From: Mycobacterium sp. PSTR-4-N
GTDB lineage: Bacteria; Actinomycetota; Actinomycetes; Mycobacteriales; Mycobacteriaceae
NCBI RefSeq assembly: GCF_022348085.1
Contig: NZ_JAKRFN010000001.1
Span: 619,321-683,320 of the forward strand
Length of the DNA stretch: 64,000 nt
Direction of reading: 5' to 3'
The translations under genes and the position numbers were made by a program. Each line of letters opens with the position of its first letter. The stretch's first letter is position 1. The notes beneath the pieces are model-generated. The model made no database searches. It was not told the DNA's origin and saw only the letters and a list, made by a program, of their open reading frames with translations. Shown here piece by piece: positions 18,796 to 28,608 of this stretch.

Positions 18796-18833
18796 CAGGC
18801 GCCCGGCCGCTCCGAAGAGCAACCGGGCGCCTG
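18796..18833 (-). terminator. Stem-loop after rpsI
   Basis: CAGGCGCCCGG (18796-18806) and CCGGGCGCCTG (18823-18833) are perfectly complementary, giving an 11-bp GC-rich stem with a 16-base loop 12 bases beyond the rpsI stop codon. No strong T-run follows, as is common for mycobacterial terminators. It probably separates rplM-rpsI from glmM at least in part. Confidence 0.7.
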
Positions 18834-18845
18834 CGAGCGGACTGA

Positions 18846-19319
18846 TCAGCGCTTGCTGTACTGAGGCGCCTTGCGGGCCTTCTTCAGACCGTACTTCTTG
18901 CGCTCGATGGCGCGCGGGTCACGCGTGAGGAAGCCGGCACGCTTGAGCGCGGGACGATCCTCGGGCTGGACCAGGATGAGCGCCCTGGCGATGGCCAGGC
19001 GCAGCGCGCCGGCCTGACCCGACGGGCCGCCACCGTCGAGGTGGGCATAGACGTCGAACTGCTCCAGCCGGTCGACGGTCACCAGCGGCGCCTTGATGAG
19101 CTGCTGGTGCACCTTGTTCGGGAAGTAGTTCTCCAGCGTGCGGCCGTCCAGATGGAACTGGCCGGTGCCGGGCACCAGGCGGACGCGGACGACGGCCTCC
19201 TTGCGGCGGCCGACGGTCTGGATCGGACGGTCGATGATCACGGGCTCACGCGGGGCGTCTTGCGCCTCGGTCATGACGTCCGCTTCGACGCTCTCGGTCG
19301 TGTACTCGGGTTCGGTCAC
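18846..19319 (-). CDS. rpsI: 30S ribosomal protein S9
   Basis: A protein of 157 residues. The core [40 protein letters not shown] and the C-terminal tail [12 protein letters not shown], whose terminal KR reaches the ribosomal P site, are diagnostic of S9. About 30 acidic N-terminal residues precede the core, which is usual in actinobacteria. The GTG at 19319 overlaps the rplM stop as GTGA, so rplM-rpsI is one unit. Confidence 0.98.
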   Translation of the reverse strand: MTEPEYTTESVEADVMTEAQDAPREPVIIDRPIQTVGRRKEAVVRVRLVPGTGQFHLDGRTLENYFPNKVHQQLIKAPLVTVDRLEQFDVYAHLDGGGPSGQAGALRLAIARALILVQPEDRPALKRAGFLTRDPRAIERKKYGLKKARKAPQYSKR

Positions 19320-19759
19320 TGGGCCACCTGCTTGATCTCGAACGGAATCGGCTGCTGCGCGGCGTGCGGATGGTTCGGGCCGGCGTACACCTTCAGCTTC
19401 TTCTGCACCTGACGGCTGAGCTTGGTGTGCGGCAGCATGCCGACGATCGCGTTCTCCACGACCCGGGTCGGGTGCTTGAGCAGCAGTTCGCCGATGGAGC
19501 GCTTGCGCAGACCGCCGGGATAACCCGAGTGGCGGTAGGCGAACTTCTTGGTCAGTTTGTCGCCGCTGATGGCGACCTTGTCGGCGTTGATGACGATGAC
19601 GAAGTCACCGCCGTCGACATTCGGCGTGAACGTCGGCTTGTGCTTGCCGCGCAGCAGCTTGGCTGCTTCGACGGCGAGCCGGCCGAGGACCACGTCGGTG
19701 GCGTCGATGACGTACCACGTGCGCGTGGTGTCACCCGCCTTCGGCGTGTACGTGGGCAC
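19316..19759 (-). CDS. rplM: 50S ribosomal protein L13
   Basis: A protein of 147 residues with the L13 core [28 protein letters not shown] and [21 protein letters not shown]. The start is GTG at 19759 with AGAGGTAG upstream; the longer frame to 19864 has no family match. A good SigA-type promoter is seen at 19887-19916, implying a leader of about 120 bases. Confidence 0.97.
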   Translation of the reverse strand: MPTYTPKAGDTTRTWYVIDATDVVLGRLAVEAAKLLRGKHKPTFTPNVDGGDFVIVINADKVAISGDKLTKKFAYRHSGYPGGLRKRSIGELLLKHPTRVVENAIVGMLPHTKLSRQVQKKLKVYAGPNHPHAAQQPIPFEIKQVAQ

Positions 19760-19886
19760 AGCGCTACCTCTGTTTCTTCTCGCGTGGATCCCGGGGTTCC
19801 GGGTGCCGGTCAGGCGTACGCTCTCGTTGCCTCGGCGACCGACGGAGACCCGAGGTTCCGGCAAGCGCAGCGCACGCCAACGACGC

Positions 19887-19916
19887 AGCTTACCCGCGGC
19901 CGTCGTCGCAGGTCAA
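19887..19916 (-). promoter_or_regulatory. Probable SigA promoter for rplM-rpsI
   Basis: Read on the minus strand, TTGACC (19911-19916) is followed after 18 bases by TAAGCT (19887-19892), a good match to the mycobacterial TTGACN / TANNNT pattern. It lies about 125 bases upstream of the rplM start and just beyond the end of the permease gene. Confidence 0.6.
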
Positions 19917-19921
19917 AACGG

Positions 19922-21315
19922 TCAGGACAGGGTGTCCTCGGCCGCGGCGACCATCGCGAACTCCTCGTCGGGAGAGTTCGACACCAGCCGCTTCCGGCTG
20001 TAGACCGCGAAGTACAGCATGAACAGGGCGAACACGCCCAGGCAGCACAGCGCGGCGACGACGTTGACCAGGAACGTGGCGATCACCGCGAGCGAGGCGA
20101 TGACCAGTGCGAAACCCGTCGTGACCGTGCCCCCGGGCGTCCGGTAGGGACGGGCCATGTCGGGTTCGCGCCGCCGCAGCACGATGTGGCTGACCATCAT
20201 CAGCACGTAGCTCAGCGCGGCCCCGAACACCGCCATGTTGAGCAGGAGATCGCCCTGCCCGGTCAGCGACAGCGCGAAACCGATGAGCCCGGGCACGATC
20301 AGCGCCAACGTCGGCGCCTTGCGCCGGTTGGTCACCGACAGTGCAGTCGGCAGGTAGCCGGCCCGCGACAGCGCGAACAGCTGCCGCGAGTACGCGTAGA
20401 TGATCGAGAAGAAGCTCGCGATCAGACCGGCGAGGCCGATGTAGTTCACGACTGTGGCCGCGGTCGTGCTGCCGAGAGCCTCGACCAGCGGGTTGCCCGA
20501 TTGCGACATCGCCTCGGCGCCCCCGACGCCGGGAACCAGTACCAGCACGGTCACGCAGGTGACCAGCAGCACGCCCATCGCCGCGATGATCCCGCGCGGC
20601 ACGTTGCGCTCCGGCCGGGTCGCTTCCTCGGCCGCCAGCGGCACACCTTCGATGGCCAGGAAGAACCAGATCGCGAACGGCAGCGCCGCCCAGACGCCGA
20701 GGTAGCCGAACGGCAACACCGACGACGCTCCGGCGGCGTCGGTGACCGGATGTCGGTGAGGTTGGCCGCATCGAAGCGCCCCACCGCCGCGATCGCGAAC
20801 ACCACCAGACCGACCAGCGCCACGGCCGTGATCACGAACATCACCTTCAGGGCTTCGCCGACCCCGGCCAGGTGGATACCGATGAAGATGGCGTAGACCG
20901 CCAGGTAGACCCACCAGCCGTTGCTGATGCCGAACAGGTTCAGTGATTCGACGTAGGCGCCGATGAACGTGGCGATGGCGGCGGGGGCGATCGAGTACTC
21001 GATGAGAATCGCGGTGCCGGTGGCGAACCCGCCCCACGGCCCGAGCGCGCGGCGGGCGAACGTGTAGCCGCCGCCTGCGGCGGGCAGCGCCGACGACAAT
21101 TCCGCCATACCGAGCACCAGGGCCAGGTACATCGCGGCGATGATCACCGCCGCGATCGCCAAGCCACCGAACCCACCCTGGGCGAGTCCGAAGTTCCAGC
21201 CGGAGTAGTCCCCCGAGACGACGTAGCCGACACCGAGACCGGCGAGCAGCAGCCATCCCGCGCTCCCGGTCTTCAGCTGCCGTTGGGCCAGATAATCCTC
21301 GGATTGCTCGGACAT
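19922..21315 (-). pseudogene. APC-family permease, probable ethanolamine permease, interrupted by a frameshift
   Basis: Two frames together make one intact permease of about 464 residues. The N-terminal part (start ATG 21315) reads to NLTDIR near 20750. The C-terminal part resumes in another frame at VTDAAGASSVLPFGYLGVW and runs to 19922. About 12 membrane segments are visible, with the APC GGGYTFARRALGPWGGFATG and PLAAEEATRPERNVPRG motifs. Adding one base in the CC of GACCGG at 20744-20749 (plus strand) restores the frame. No slippery heptamer is present, so this is a mutation or assembly error. Position after eutB-eutC-adh makes ethanolamine the likely substrate. Confidence 0.82.
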
Positions 21316-21395
21316 GGGTGCGCTCCCCGCCTCGGTTTCTGAGTCTCCGCTGTGAGATTGCTCAAAACCGTCTGCGAGTAAACCCCCCGGCGAGA

Positions 21396-22424
21396 TCAGC
21401 GGTAGTCGATGACCACCCGGCCGTCGATGCGCCCTTGCTCCATCCGGGTGAAGACGTCGTTGATCTCGTCCAGCGTGGCGGTGTGCACGGTCGGGTGGAT
21501 GAGGCCGCGGGCGAAGAAGTCGATGGCCTCGACCATGTCCTGGCGCGTTCCGACGATCGATCCGCGGATGGTGAGGCCCTTGAGCACGATGTCGAAGATC
21601 GACGCGGGAAAGTCCCCGGGCGGCAACCCGACGAACACGATCGTGCCGCCGCGGCGCGCCAACCCGATGGCCTGACCGAACGCCTCCGGGTGCACGGCGG
21701 TGACCAGAACACCGTGTGCTCCTCCGGTGGCCTTCTGCACCTCGGCGACGACGTCGGCGGTGCGGGCGTTGACGGCGACCTCCGCGCCGAGCCGGGTGGC
21801 CAGTTCGAGCTTGGCATCGTCGACGTCGATCGCGACGACACGCAGCCCCATCGCGATCGCGTACTGCACGGCCACGTGGCCGAGCCCGCCGATGCCCGAA
21901 ATCGCCACCCACTGTCCGGGCCGGGTGTCGGTCACCTTCAGCCCCTTGTAGACGGTGACGCCCGCGCACAGGATCGGCGCCACCTCGATCGGGTCGACTC
22001 CGTCGGGGATGCGTGCCGCGTACGCGGCGTTGACGAGCATGTAGGACCCGAAGCTGCCGTTGACGGTGTAGCCGCCGTTGCGTTGGTGCTCGCACAGCGT
22101 CTCCCAGCCTGTGCGGCAGTACTCGCATCGGCCGCATGCCGACCACAGCCACGCGTTGCCGACCTTGTCCCCGACCTCGAGGTCGTCCACTCCGTTCCCG
22201 ACGGCCACGACGGTGCCGTAGCCCTCGTGCCCGGGAACGAACGGCGGGGTCGGCTTCACCGGCCAATCACCGTGTGCGGCGTGCAGATCGGTGTGGCACA
22301 CCCCGGAGGTCTCGAGCTTGACCAGGGCCTCGCCGTCGTCTGGCTTGGGCAGGTCGAGCTCGTCGATCGTCAGCGGCGAACCCAGCTGGTGGACAACGGC
22401 GGCACGCATCGTGTTCTCGGTCAT
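21396..22424 (-). CDS. Zinc-dependent alcohol dehydrogenase (AdhP type)
   Basis: A protein of 342 residues. The catalytic zinc site is GVCHTDLH with GHEGYGTV, the structural zinc site is CGRCEYCRTGWETLC, and the NAD-binding loop is ISGIGGLGHVAVQYA. It interconverts alcohols and aldehydes; next to eutBC it may reduce acetaldehyde to ethanol or oxidise ethanol. The start ATG 22424 lies 49 bases from the eutC stop and the stop lies 80 bases before the permease start, which fits a eutB-eutC-adh-permease operon. Confidence 0.93.
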   Translation of the reverse strand: MTENTMRAAVVHQLGSPLTIDELDLPKPDDGEALVKLETSGVCHTDLHAAHGDWPVKPTPPFVPGHEGYGTVVAVGNGVDDLEVGDKVGNAWLWSACGRCEYCRTGWETLCEHQRNGGYTVNGSFGSYMLVNAAYAARIPDGVDPIEVAPILCAGVTVYKGLKVTDTRPGQWVAISGIGGLGHVAVQYAIAMGLRVVAIDVDDAKLELATRLGAEVAVNARTADVVAEVQKATGGAHGVLVTAVHPEAFGQAIGLARRGGTIVFVGLPPGDFPASIFDIVLKGLTIRGSIVGTRQDMVEAIDFFARGLIHPTVHTATLDEINDVFTRMEQGRIDGRVVIDYR

Positions 22425-22473
22425 GCCTTCATCCCACGGGAGGAAAGCACTGCGCGACAGGGGACTTTGGCCC

Positions 22474-23238
22474 TCACCCGAGCGCCGTCCGGCCCCCCTC
22501 GACCGCGACCCCGCGCGAGGTGTCCTTGAGGTCGACGCCCGAACGCCCCAACGCCACCGCGCCGTCGACCAGGCCGGCCGCGATACGTGCGGCCTCGACG
22601 TAGCCCAGTCCGCCCGGCGGGTGGATGTTGGAGATGCAATTGCGTTCGGCGTCAGTGCGTCCCAGACGCGGCAGGTGCGTCAGGTAGATGCCCAGGCTGT
22701 CCACCACACTCAGGCCGGGGCGCTCCCCGATGACGACCAGTACCGTCCGGACGCCGGCCGCGACGGCGATGTGGTCGCCGAGCGCCACCCGGGCTTGGGT
22801 CGCGATGACCGGCGGTGCCAGCGTGTGGCGTGGCGCGAGCGCAGTGACCAGCGCGCCGAGCAACGCCGGGCCGTGCAGAGCCAACGCGGTGGGTGAGAGG
22901 CCGTCGGCGAGAACGATGCCGATGTCGGCGCCGGTGCGCCGCACGTGCGACACGTCGGCGGGCAGGCGGCCGAGGTCCGGCCGGCGCAGATACTCGGCGC
23001 GGGAGCTGGCGCGGCTCGACACCACCGCGGGCTCTCCGATACCGACGACACGCACCTGGGCTGCTACCGCGTCCACGTCCAGCGGATGGTGCACGGCATC
23101 GCGGGCCGCGGCATGCGCCGCAGCGAGTTGGAGGACCTCGCGGCTGGGCATGGCGTCACCCGCGCGTCCCAAGCCGATCCGGGCCTGGGTCGTGGCGCGC
23201 AGCTCGTCCCAGAACGCCTGAGCGGCAACCGAATTCAT
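22474..23238 (-). CDS. eutC: Ethanolamine ammonia-lyase small subunit
   Basis: A protein of 254 residues. Family motifs are LGRAGDAMPSREVLQLAAAHAAARDAVHHPLD, DIGIVLADGLSPTAL, VVIGERPGLSVVDSLGIYLTH and the cysteine segment RNCISNIHPPGGLGY. EutC binds adenosylcobalamin with EutB to split ethanolamine into acetaldehyde and ammonia. The ATG at 23238 overlaps the eutB stop as ATGA. No eutA reactivase, cobalamin transferase or microcompartment shell gene is in the window. Confidence 0.96.
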   Translation of the reverse strand: MNSVAAQAFWDELRATTQARIGLGRAGDAMPSREVLQLAAAHAAARDAVHHPLDVDAVAAQVRVVGIGEPAVVSSRASSRAEYLRRPDLGRLPADVSHVRRTGADIGIVLADGLSPTALALHGPALLGALVTALAPRHTLAPPVIATQARVALGDHIAVAAGVRTVLVVIGERPGLSVVDSLGIYLTHLPRLGRTDAERNCISNIHPPGGLGYVEAARIAAGLVDGAVALGRSGVDLKDTSRGVAVEGGRTALG

Positions 23239-24650
23239 GAGGTCTCCGCGGCGGCCAGGGCACGCAGCGGCGAGCGGGTGACGTCGAGCGGCAGCACCCG
23301 GCCCGCGTCGTCCATCATGCCCACCGACTGCAACCAGTGCTCGAACTCCGGCGCCGGCCGCAGCCCCAGCGTGCGTCGGGTCACCAGGACGTCGTGGAAC
23401 GACAGGCTCTGGTAGCCGAGCATCACGTCATCGGCGCCCGGCACGGTGATGACGAAAGCCACCCCGGCCGCGGCGAGCAGCATGAGGAGCGTGTCCATGT
23501 CGTTCTGGTCGGCCTCGGCGTGATTGGTGTAGCAGACGTCGACACCCATCGGGAGCCCGAGCAGTTTGCCGCAGAAGTGGTCTTCCAGACCGGCACGCAC
23601 GATCTGCTTGCCGTCGTAGAGGTACTCCGGACCGATGAACCCCACCACGGTGTTGACCAGCAGCGGTTGCAGATCCCGCGCCACCGCGTAGGCCCGCGCC
23701 TCCAGAGTCTGCTGGTCGACGGGCCGGCCACCGGTGCCCAGATGGGTACCGGAGCTCAACGCCGAACCCTGTCCGGTCTCGAGGTACATCACGTTGTCGC
23801 CGACGGTGCCGCGCCCGAGTGAGCGGGCCGCCTCGTTGCCTTCGCGCAGCACCGCGAGGTCGACACCGAATGCGGTGTTCGCGCCCTCGGTGCCCGCGAT
23901 GGACTGGAACACCAGGTCGACGGGCACACCCTGCTCGATCAGACCGATCGTCGTGGTGACGTGCGAGAGCACGCACGACTGCACCGGGATGTCGTAGCGG
24001 GCGCGGATCGCGTCGAGCAGGTGGAGCAGGTCGGCGGTGGCGTGGGGCGAGTCGGTCGCCGGGTTGATGCCGATGACGGCGTCGCCACAGCCCATCAGCA
24101 GCCCGTCCAGGACCGCGGCGGCGATGCCGCGCGGATCGTCGGTCGGGTGGTTGGGCTGCAGCCGGGTGGCCAGCGTGCCGGCGCCGCCGACGGTGGTGCG
24201 GAACGCGGAACTGACCTCGGTCGCAGCGGCGACCGCGATCAGATCCTGGTTCCGCATGATCTTGCTGACCGCCGCCACCATCTCGGGGGTGAGCCCGGGC
24301 GAGATCGCCGCGATCCGCGCCGCACCGTCGTCACGCGCCGCGGCGTCGAGCAGCCAGTCCCGCAGGCCGCCCACGGTGAGGTGGGAGATCGCCGAAAAAG
24401 CCTGTCGCTCATGGCTGTCGATGATCAGCCGGGTGACCTCATCGGTGTCGTAGGGTACGACGAGTTCGGTGAGGAACACGTCCAGCGAGAGATCGGCCAA
24501 CGCCCAGGCCGCTGCGGCACGCTCGGCGTCGCTGCCGGCGGCGCACCCCGCCAGCTGATCGCCCGACCGCAGCGGGGTCGCTTTGGCCAGCAGGTCGACC
24601 AGCCCGTGGAAGCTGTAGGTCGTTCCCGAAACCTGTTGGTGGAATCTCAC
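23235..24650 (-). CDS. eutB: Ethanolamine ammonia-lyase large subunit
   Basis: A protein of 471 residues, slightly longer than the E. coli enzyme. It is the TIM-barrel catalytic subunit, with LRSGDQLAGCAA near the start, MRNQDLIAVAAATEV, GCGDAVIGINPATDSP, FQSIAGTEGANTAFGVDLAVLREGNEAA, LETGQGSALSSGTH and GVDVCYTNHAEADQNDMD. The GTG at 24650 aligns with the E. coli start and overlaps the stop of a 15-codon upstream ORF (GTGA). It is the first large gene of the ethanolamine operon. A palindrome at 24736-24751 lies in the promoter region. Confidence 0.96.
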   Translation of the reverse strand: MRFHQQVSGTTYSFHGLVDLLAKATPLRSGDQLAGCAAGSDAERAAAAWALADLSLDVFLTELVVPYDTDEVTRLIIDSHERQAFSAISHLTVGGLRDWLLDAAARDDGAARIAAISPGLTPEMVAAVSKIMRNQDLIAVAAATEVSSAFRTTVGGAGTLATRLQPNHPTDDPRGIAAAVLDGLLMGCGDAVIGINPATDSPHATADLLHLLDAIRARYDIPVQSCVLSHVTTTIGLIEQGVPVDLVFQSIAGTEGANTAFGVDLAVLREGNEAARSLGRGTVGDNVMYLETGQGSALSSGTHLGTGGRPVDQQTLEARAYAVARDLQPLLVNTVVGFIGPEYLYDGKQIVRAGLEDHFCGKLLGLPMGVDVCYTNHAEADQNDMDTLLMLLAAAGVAFVITVPGADDVMLGYQSLSFHDVLVTRRTLGLRPAPEFEHWLQSVGMMDDAGRVLPLDVTRSPLRALAAAETS

Positions 24651-24694
24651 GTCAGTCGGCCTTCGGCCGGGTCGAACATCGCACTCTGCGGCAT
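24647..24694 (-). CDS. Short upstream ORF (15 codons) coupled to eutB
   Basis: The small frame MPQSAMFDPAEGRLT starts at ATG 24694 behind a good ribosome-binding site (AGAGGTAG about six bases away) and stops at a TGA that overlaps the eutB GTG start as GTGA. The eutB start itself has no equally strong site, so ribosomes may reach it by termination-reinitiation. Whether the peptide has a function or only couples translation is unknown. It is too short for homology arguments. Confidence 0.5.
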   Translation of the reverse strand: MPQSAMFDPAEGRLT

Positions 24695-24735
24695 GACGTC
24701 TACCTCTATCCGTCTCGTGTTTCGGGAGCTTTAAA

Positions 24736-24751
24736 GGTCGGTTATCCGACC
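24736..24751. promoter_or_regulatory. Palindrome upstream of eutB, possible operator
   Basis: GGTCGG, four bases TTAT, then CCGACC form a perfect inverted repeat in the eutB-ald gap, about 45 bases upstream of the short ORF. The surrounding AT-rich bases (TATGGT and TTTAAAG on the minus strand) suggest a promoter. A repressor or activator site for the ethanolamine operon is likely; the regulator is not identified. Confidence 0.5.
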
Positions 24752-24766
24752 ATAAAAGATAGCCGG

Positions 24767-24799
24767 AAAAACCCCGGCACGGATTTCTCCGCGCCGGGG
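24767..24799 (-). terminator. Rho-independent terminator of the aldehyde dehydrogenase gene
   Basis: On the minus strand a CCCCGGC/GCCGGGG stem, extended inward by CGGA/TCCG around a small loop, is followed directly by TTTTT (24771-24767). It begins 25 bases after the aldehyde dehydrogenase stop. It is a textbook intrinsic terminator, unusual in mycobacteria, and it would insulate the eut operon from the dehydrogenase transcript. Confidence 0.8.
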
Positions 24800-24823
24800 T
24801 CCGACCTGCCGGCTGATGCCGGT

Positions 24824-26347
<1,524 letters not shown>

Positions 26348-26393
26348 GGTGGTAACTCCTGCTCGTGTGGTGTGCGTCACTGGACCTGACCGC

Positions 26394-26427
26394 AACCTAC
26401 GCGCATCACCGTTGCAGCACGGTTGCA
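26394..26427 (-). promoter_or_regulatory. Probable aldehyde dehydrogenase promoter with paired GTTGCA sites
   Basis: On the plus strand GTTGCA occurs at 26411-26416 and 26422-26427, 11 bases apart (one helical turn). On the minus strand these read TGCAAC and sit at the -35 position of a TAGGTT -10 element (26394-26399). This is the expected place for an activator, and the regulator gene at 26452 is adjacent. The assignment is inference. Confidence 0.5.
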
Positions 26428-26451
26428 TCGACCGGCACCTCGGCCGGAACG

Positions 26452-27780
26452 TCAGCCGAGTTCGTAGTCGATACCGGCGAGATGCCCGCGCGCCTGCGCC
26501 CGCGCGACGGCGTTCAGCCCCGAGCAGTCCCGCAGCGCCTGCCAGCCGTCGCGGTCGTCGCGGCCCTCGGGCAGATCGAGCCAGCGCCGCAGCAGGTCGG
26601 CGCGACCCCGGCGACTCTCGGCCAGCACCGCCTCGCGCAGTGTGGTCGACAGTGCGGTGCGCAGGCGCGCCACCGCCGGGGACACCGACTGCCGCAACAG
26701 CGGTCCCGAATATCTGTCCAGCGCGGTCGCGACGTCGCCGGCATCGAGCGCGTCGAACACCTCGCCGACGTCGCTGGTGATCGGCGCCAGCAGCCGGTAG
26801 GGCCGCGAGCCCAGGTTTTCGGCGCCGATCACCTTGCGCAGCCGCGACATCTCCGCGCGCACGGTGACGACGTCGAGGTCCTTGTCGTCGAGCAGGACCG
26901 CGAGGTGGTCGGCGGACAACCCTTCGGGGTGCCTGCTCAGCAGCACGAGGATGTCGGCGTGCCGGCCCGTCAGGTAGGTGGCCTGCAGGTGCCCGTACGC
27001 ATCCGAGGTCACCCAGCGGGGTCGATCCCCTCCCAGGACCACCAGGTGCGGTTTGCGCGCCGCGGGTTCGGGGCCGATGCCGGCGACCCGCAGCAGTGCG
27101 AGATGGTTCTCCACCGCGACGGCGGTGGCCCGCACCAGCGCCAGGGTCTGCGACGACGCGACCTGGGCGTCACCGGTCAGGTCGATCGCGCCGAGCAGAG
27201 CGCCGGTGGTCGGGTCGTGCACGGGGGCTGCGGTACAGCTCCACGGCTGCACGATGCGGGAGAAATGCTCGGAGCCGTGGATCTGCAGTTCCCGGTCCAG
27301 CGCCAGTGCCGTTCCCGGGGCGTTGGTGCCGGCGCCGCGTTCGCTCCAGTCGGCGCCGGGCACGAAGTTCATCGCCTCGGCCCGGCGGCAGGCGTTCGGG
27401 TCACCCTCGACCCAGAGCAACGTGCCATCGGCTGCGCTGACCGCGACCACCACACCGGAATCGATCGCGTCGTTGACCAGCAGCCGACGGATGACCGGCA
27501 GCGCCGGCGCCAGAGGGTGCGTGTCGCGCAGTCGCGCGATCGCGGCGACGGCTTCAGCGGGCCGGGCGCCGTTCAGATCAGGGTCGACGCCGACGGCCAG
27601 ACTGCGCTCCCAGCTCTGCGCGACGACCGGCCGCACCGAGGAATCCAGGTCGCGAGCGTCGACCTCGCCGGCGATGAACAGTTCGTGGACGGTACGCAGG
27701 GTCGCCGGAGACGGGCGCGAGCCCGCCCGACCGTTCGTTGTCTTCGACATTGCCACGCGGCGATCCTTTGTGTCCGCCAT
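26452..27780 (-). CDS. GAF-domain transcriptional regulator, AcoR-like sensor part
   Basis: A protein of 442 residues. The N-terminal ~250 residues match the sensing part of acetoin-type activators: [17 protein letters not shown], a GAF-like region with [38 protein letters not shown], and [24 protein letters not shown]. The C-terminal half has a winged-helix-like DNA-binding segment ([50 protein letters not shown]) in place of a sigma-54 ATPase. It most likely activates the adjacent aldehyde dehydrogenase. ATG 27780 is used; ATG 27750 is an alternative, and a GTG-type extension to 27894 is unlikely. Confidence 0.82.
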   Translation of the reverse strand: MADTKDRRVAMSKTTNGRAGSRPSPATLRTVHELFIAGEVDARDLDSSVRPVVAQSWERSLAVGVDPDLNGARPAEAVAAIARLRDTHPLAPALPVIRRLLVNDAIDSGVVVAVSAADGTLLWVEGDPNACRRAEAMNFVPGADWSERGAGTNAPGTALALDRELQIHGSEHFSRIVQPWSCTAAPVHDPTTGALLGAIDLTGDAQVASSQTLALVRATAVAVENHLALLRVAGIGPEPAARKPHLVVLGGDRPRWVTSDAYGHLQATYLTGRHADILVLLSRHPEGLSADHLAVLLDDKDLDVVTVRAEMSRLRKVIGAENLGSRPYRLLAPITSDVGEVFDALDAGDVATALDRYSGPLLRQSVSPAVARLRTALSTTLREAVLAESRRGRADLLRRWLDLPEGRDDRDGWQALRDCSGLNAVARAQARGHLAGIDYELG

Positions 27781-27890
27781 CACACTGGCCACCACCTTAT
27801 CCCACCAGGCATGACGGCAGGGTCCAGAACTGTGCGACCCCCGGTCGGCTCCCCTCCTCGCGGGGGTCGCACAGCGTGTGGTGGGGTGCG

Positions 27891-28187
27891 TCATGCACCC
27901 CAGGCCGCGGCGGCGCTGCGATCGGTGGCCGCCACGTCATCGGCGCCGTCGCGCACCGCATTGCCCAGCCGGAACAAGATGTCGTTGAGCGCGGCCGCCG
28001 ACTGCTCCCATCTGGCCTGTTCCACCCGGTAGGCCTCGGCGGCGTCGCGGGTCCAGACCTGTTGCAGCGGAGCGATCTGCGTTCGCAGATCGTCGAGCGC
28101 GGCGTTGAAGCGAGCCGAGGTCGCGTGGATCTGCTGGCGGATCGTGTGTTCGATCGCGGCGAAATCGTAGGACAGCATCGGGTCCAT
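27891..28187 (-). CDS. esxT: ESX-4 WXG100-family protein EsxT
   Basis: A protein of 98 residues that matches EsxT of M. tuberculosis as I recall it, including LSYDFAAIEHTIRQQIHATSARFNAALDDLR and APLQQVWTRDAAEAYRVEQARW. The usual WXG turn is WTR, so the glycine is missing, as in the known orthologue. It would pair with EsxU and be secreted by ESX-4. The ATG at 28187 has AGGAG upstream. It starts 12 bases after the esxU stop. Confidence 0.93.
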   Translation of the reverse strand: MDPMLSYDFAAIEHTIRQQIHATSARFNAALDDLRTQIAPLQQVWTRDAAEAYRVEQARWEQSAAALNDILFRLGNAVRDGADDVAATDRSAAAAWGA

Positions 28188-28198
28188 GTCGGAGTCTC

Positions 28199-28531
28199 CT
28201 AGAGGTGGGCGGTCGCCGAACCGATGGCCTGGGCGTGGCTGTCGGTGACGTGGCGCAGGGTGCGCTCGTTGTCGCGGATGGTCTCGGCGATGCGCTGGAG
28301 CGCCGCGTGCAGCCGTAGTGATTCGGCGTTCCAGCGGTCGACCACGTCGCGGAAGCGGGCGGCCGCGACGCCGCCCCACACCGAGGCGGGCACACTGCTC
28401 ATCTGACCGATGAACGAGGCCAGCATGGCGCGGATCTCCTCGTTACGGGCATCGGTTGTGCCGGCCACCGCGGCCATGAGGTCGAAGTCGGTGGCGAGCG
28501 CCCCACCGGTGGCTCCTGACGGGATCGGCAT
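28199..28531 (-). CDS. esxU: ESX-4 WXG100-family protein EsxU
   Basis: A protein of 110 residues, with [56 protein letters not shown], closely matching EsxU. The WXG motif is VWGG. It forms the heterodimer partner of EsxT. The ATG at 28531 follows a GGAGG-type site (AAAGGAGGGTCTGCC on the minus strand). It lies 77 bases downstream of the T7SS-associated gene on the same strand, so the row eccC4 to esxT may be one transcript. Confidence 0.93.
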   Translation of the reverse strand: MPIPSGATGGALATDFDLMAAVAGTTDARNEEIRAMLASFIGQMSSVPASVWGGVAAARFRDVVDRWNAESLRLHAALQRIAETIRDNERTLRHVTDSHAQAIGSATAHL

Positions 28532-28608
28532 GGCAGACCCTCCTTTGGTGTTCGGTTCGATTGGCTCTCTACAGGATTGGACGCATCAGACCGCCGATCG
28601 GTTCCGTC

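Noticed and set aside
20740..20755. Programmed -1 frameshift in the permease
   Set aside because: No slippery heptamer or following pseudoknot was seen; a lost base is simpler.
24651..24823. Cobalamin riboswitch before eutB
   Set aside because: The gap is short, and no B12-box-like core was seen.
26348..26451. Sigma-54 promoter for the dehydrogenase
   Set aside because: Mycobacteria lack sigma-54, and the regulator lacks the matching ATPase domain; a SigA-type -10 is present instead.
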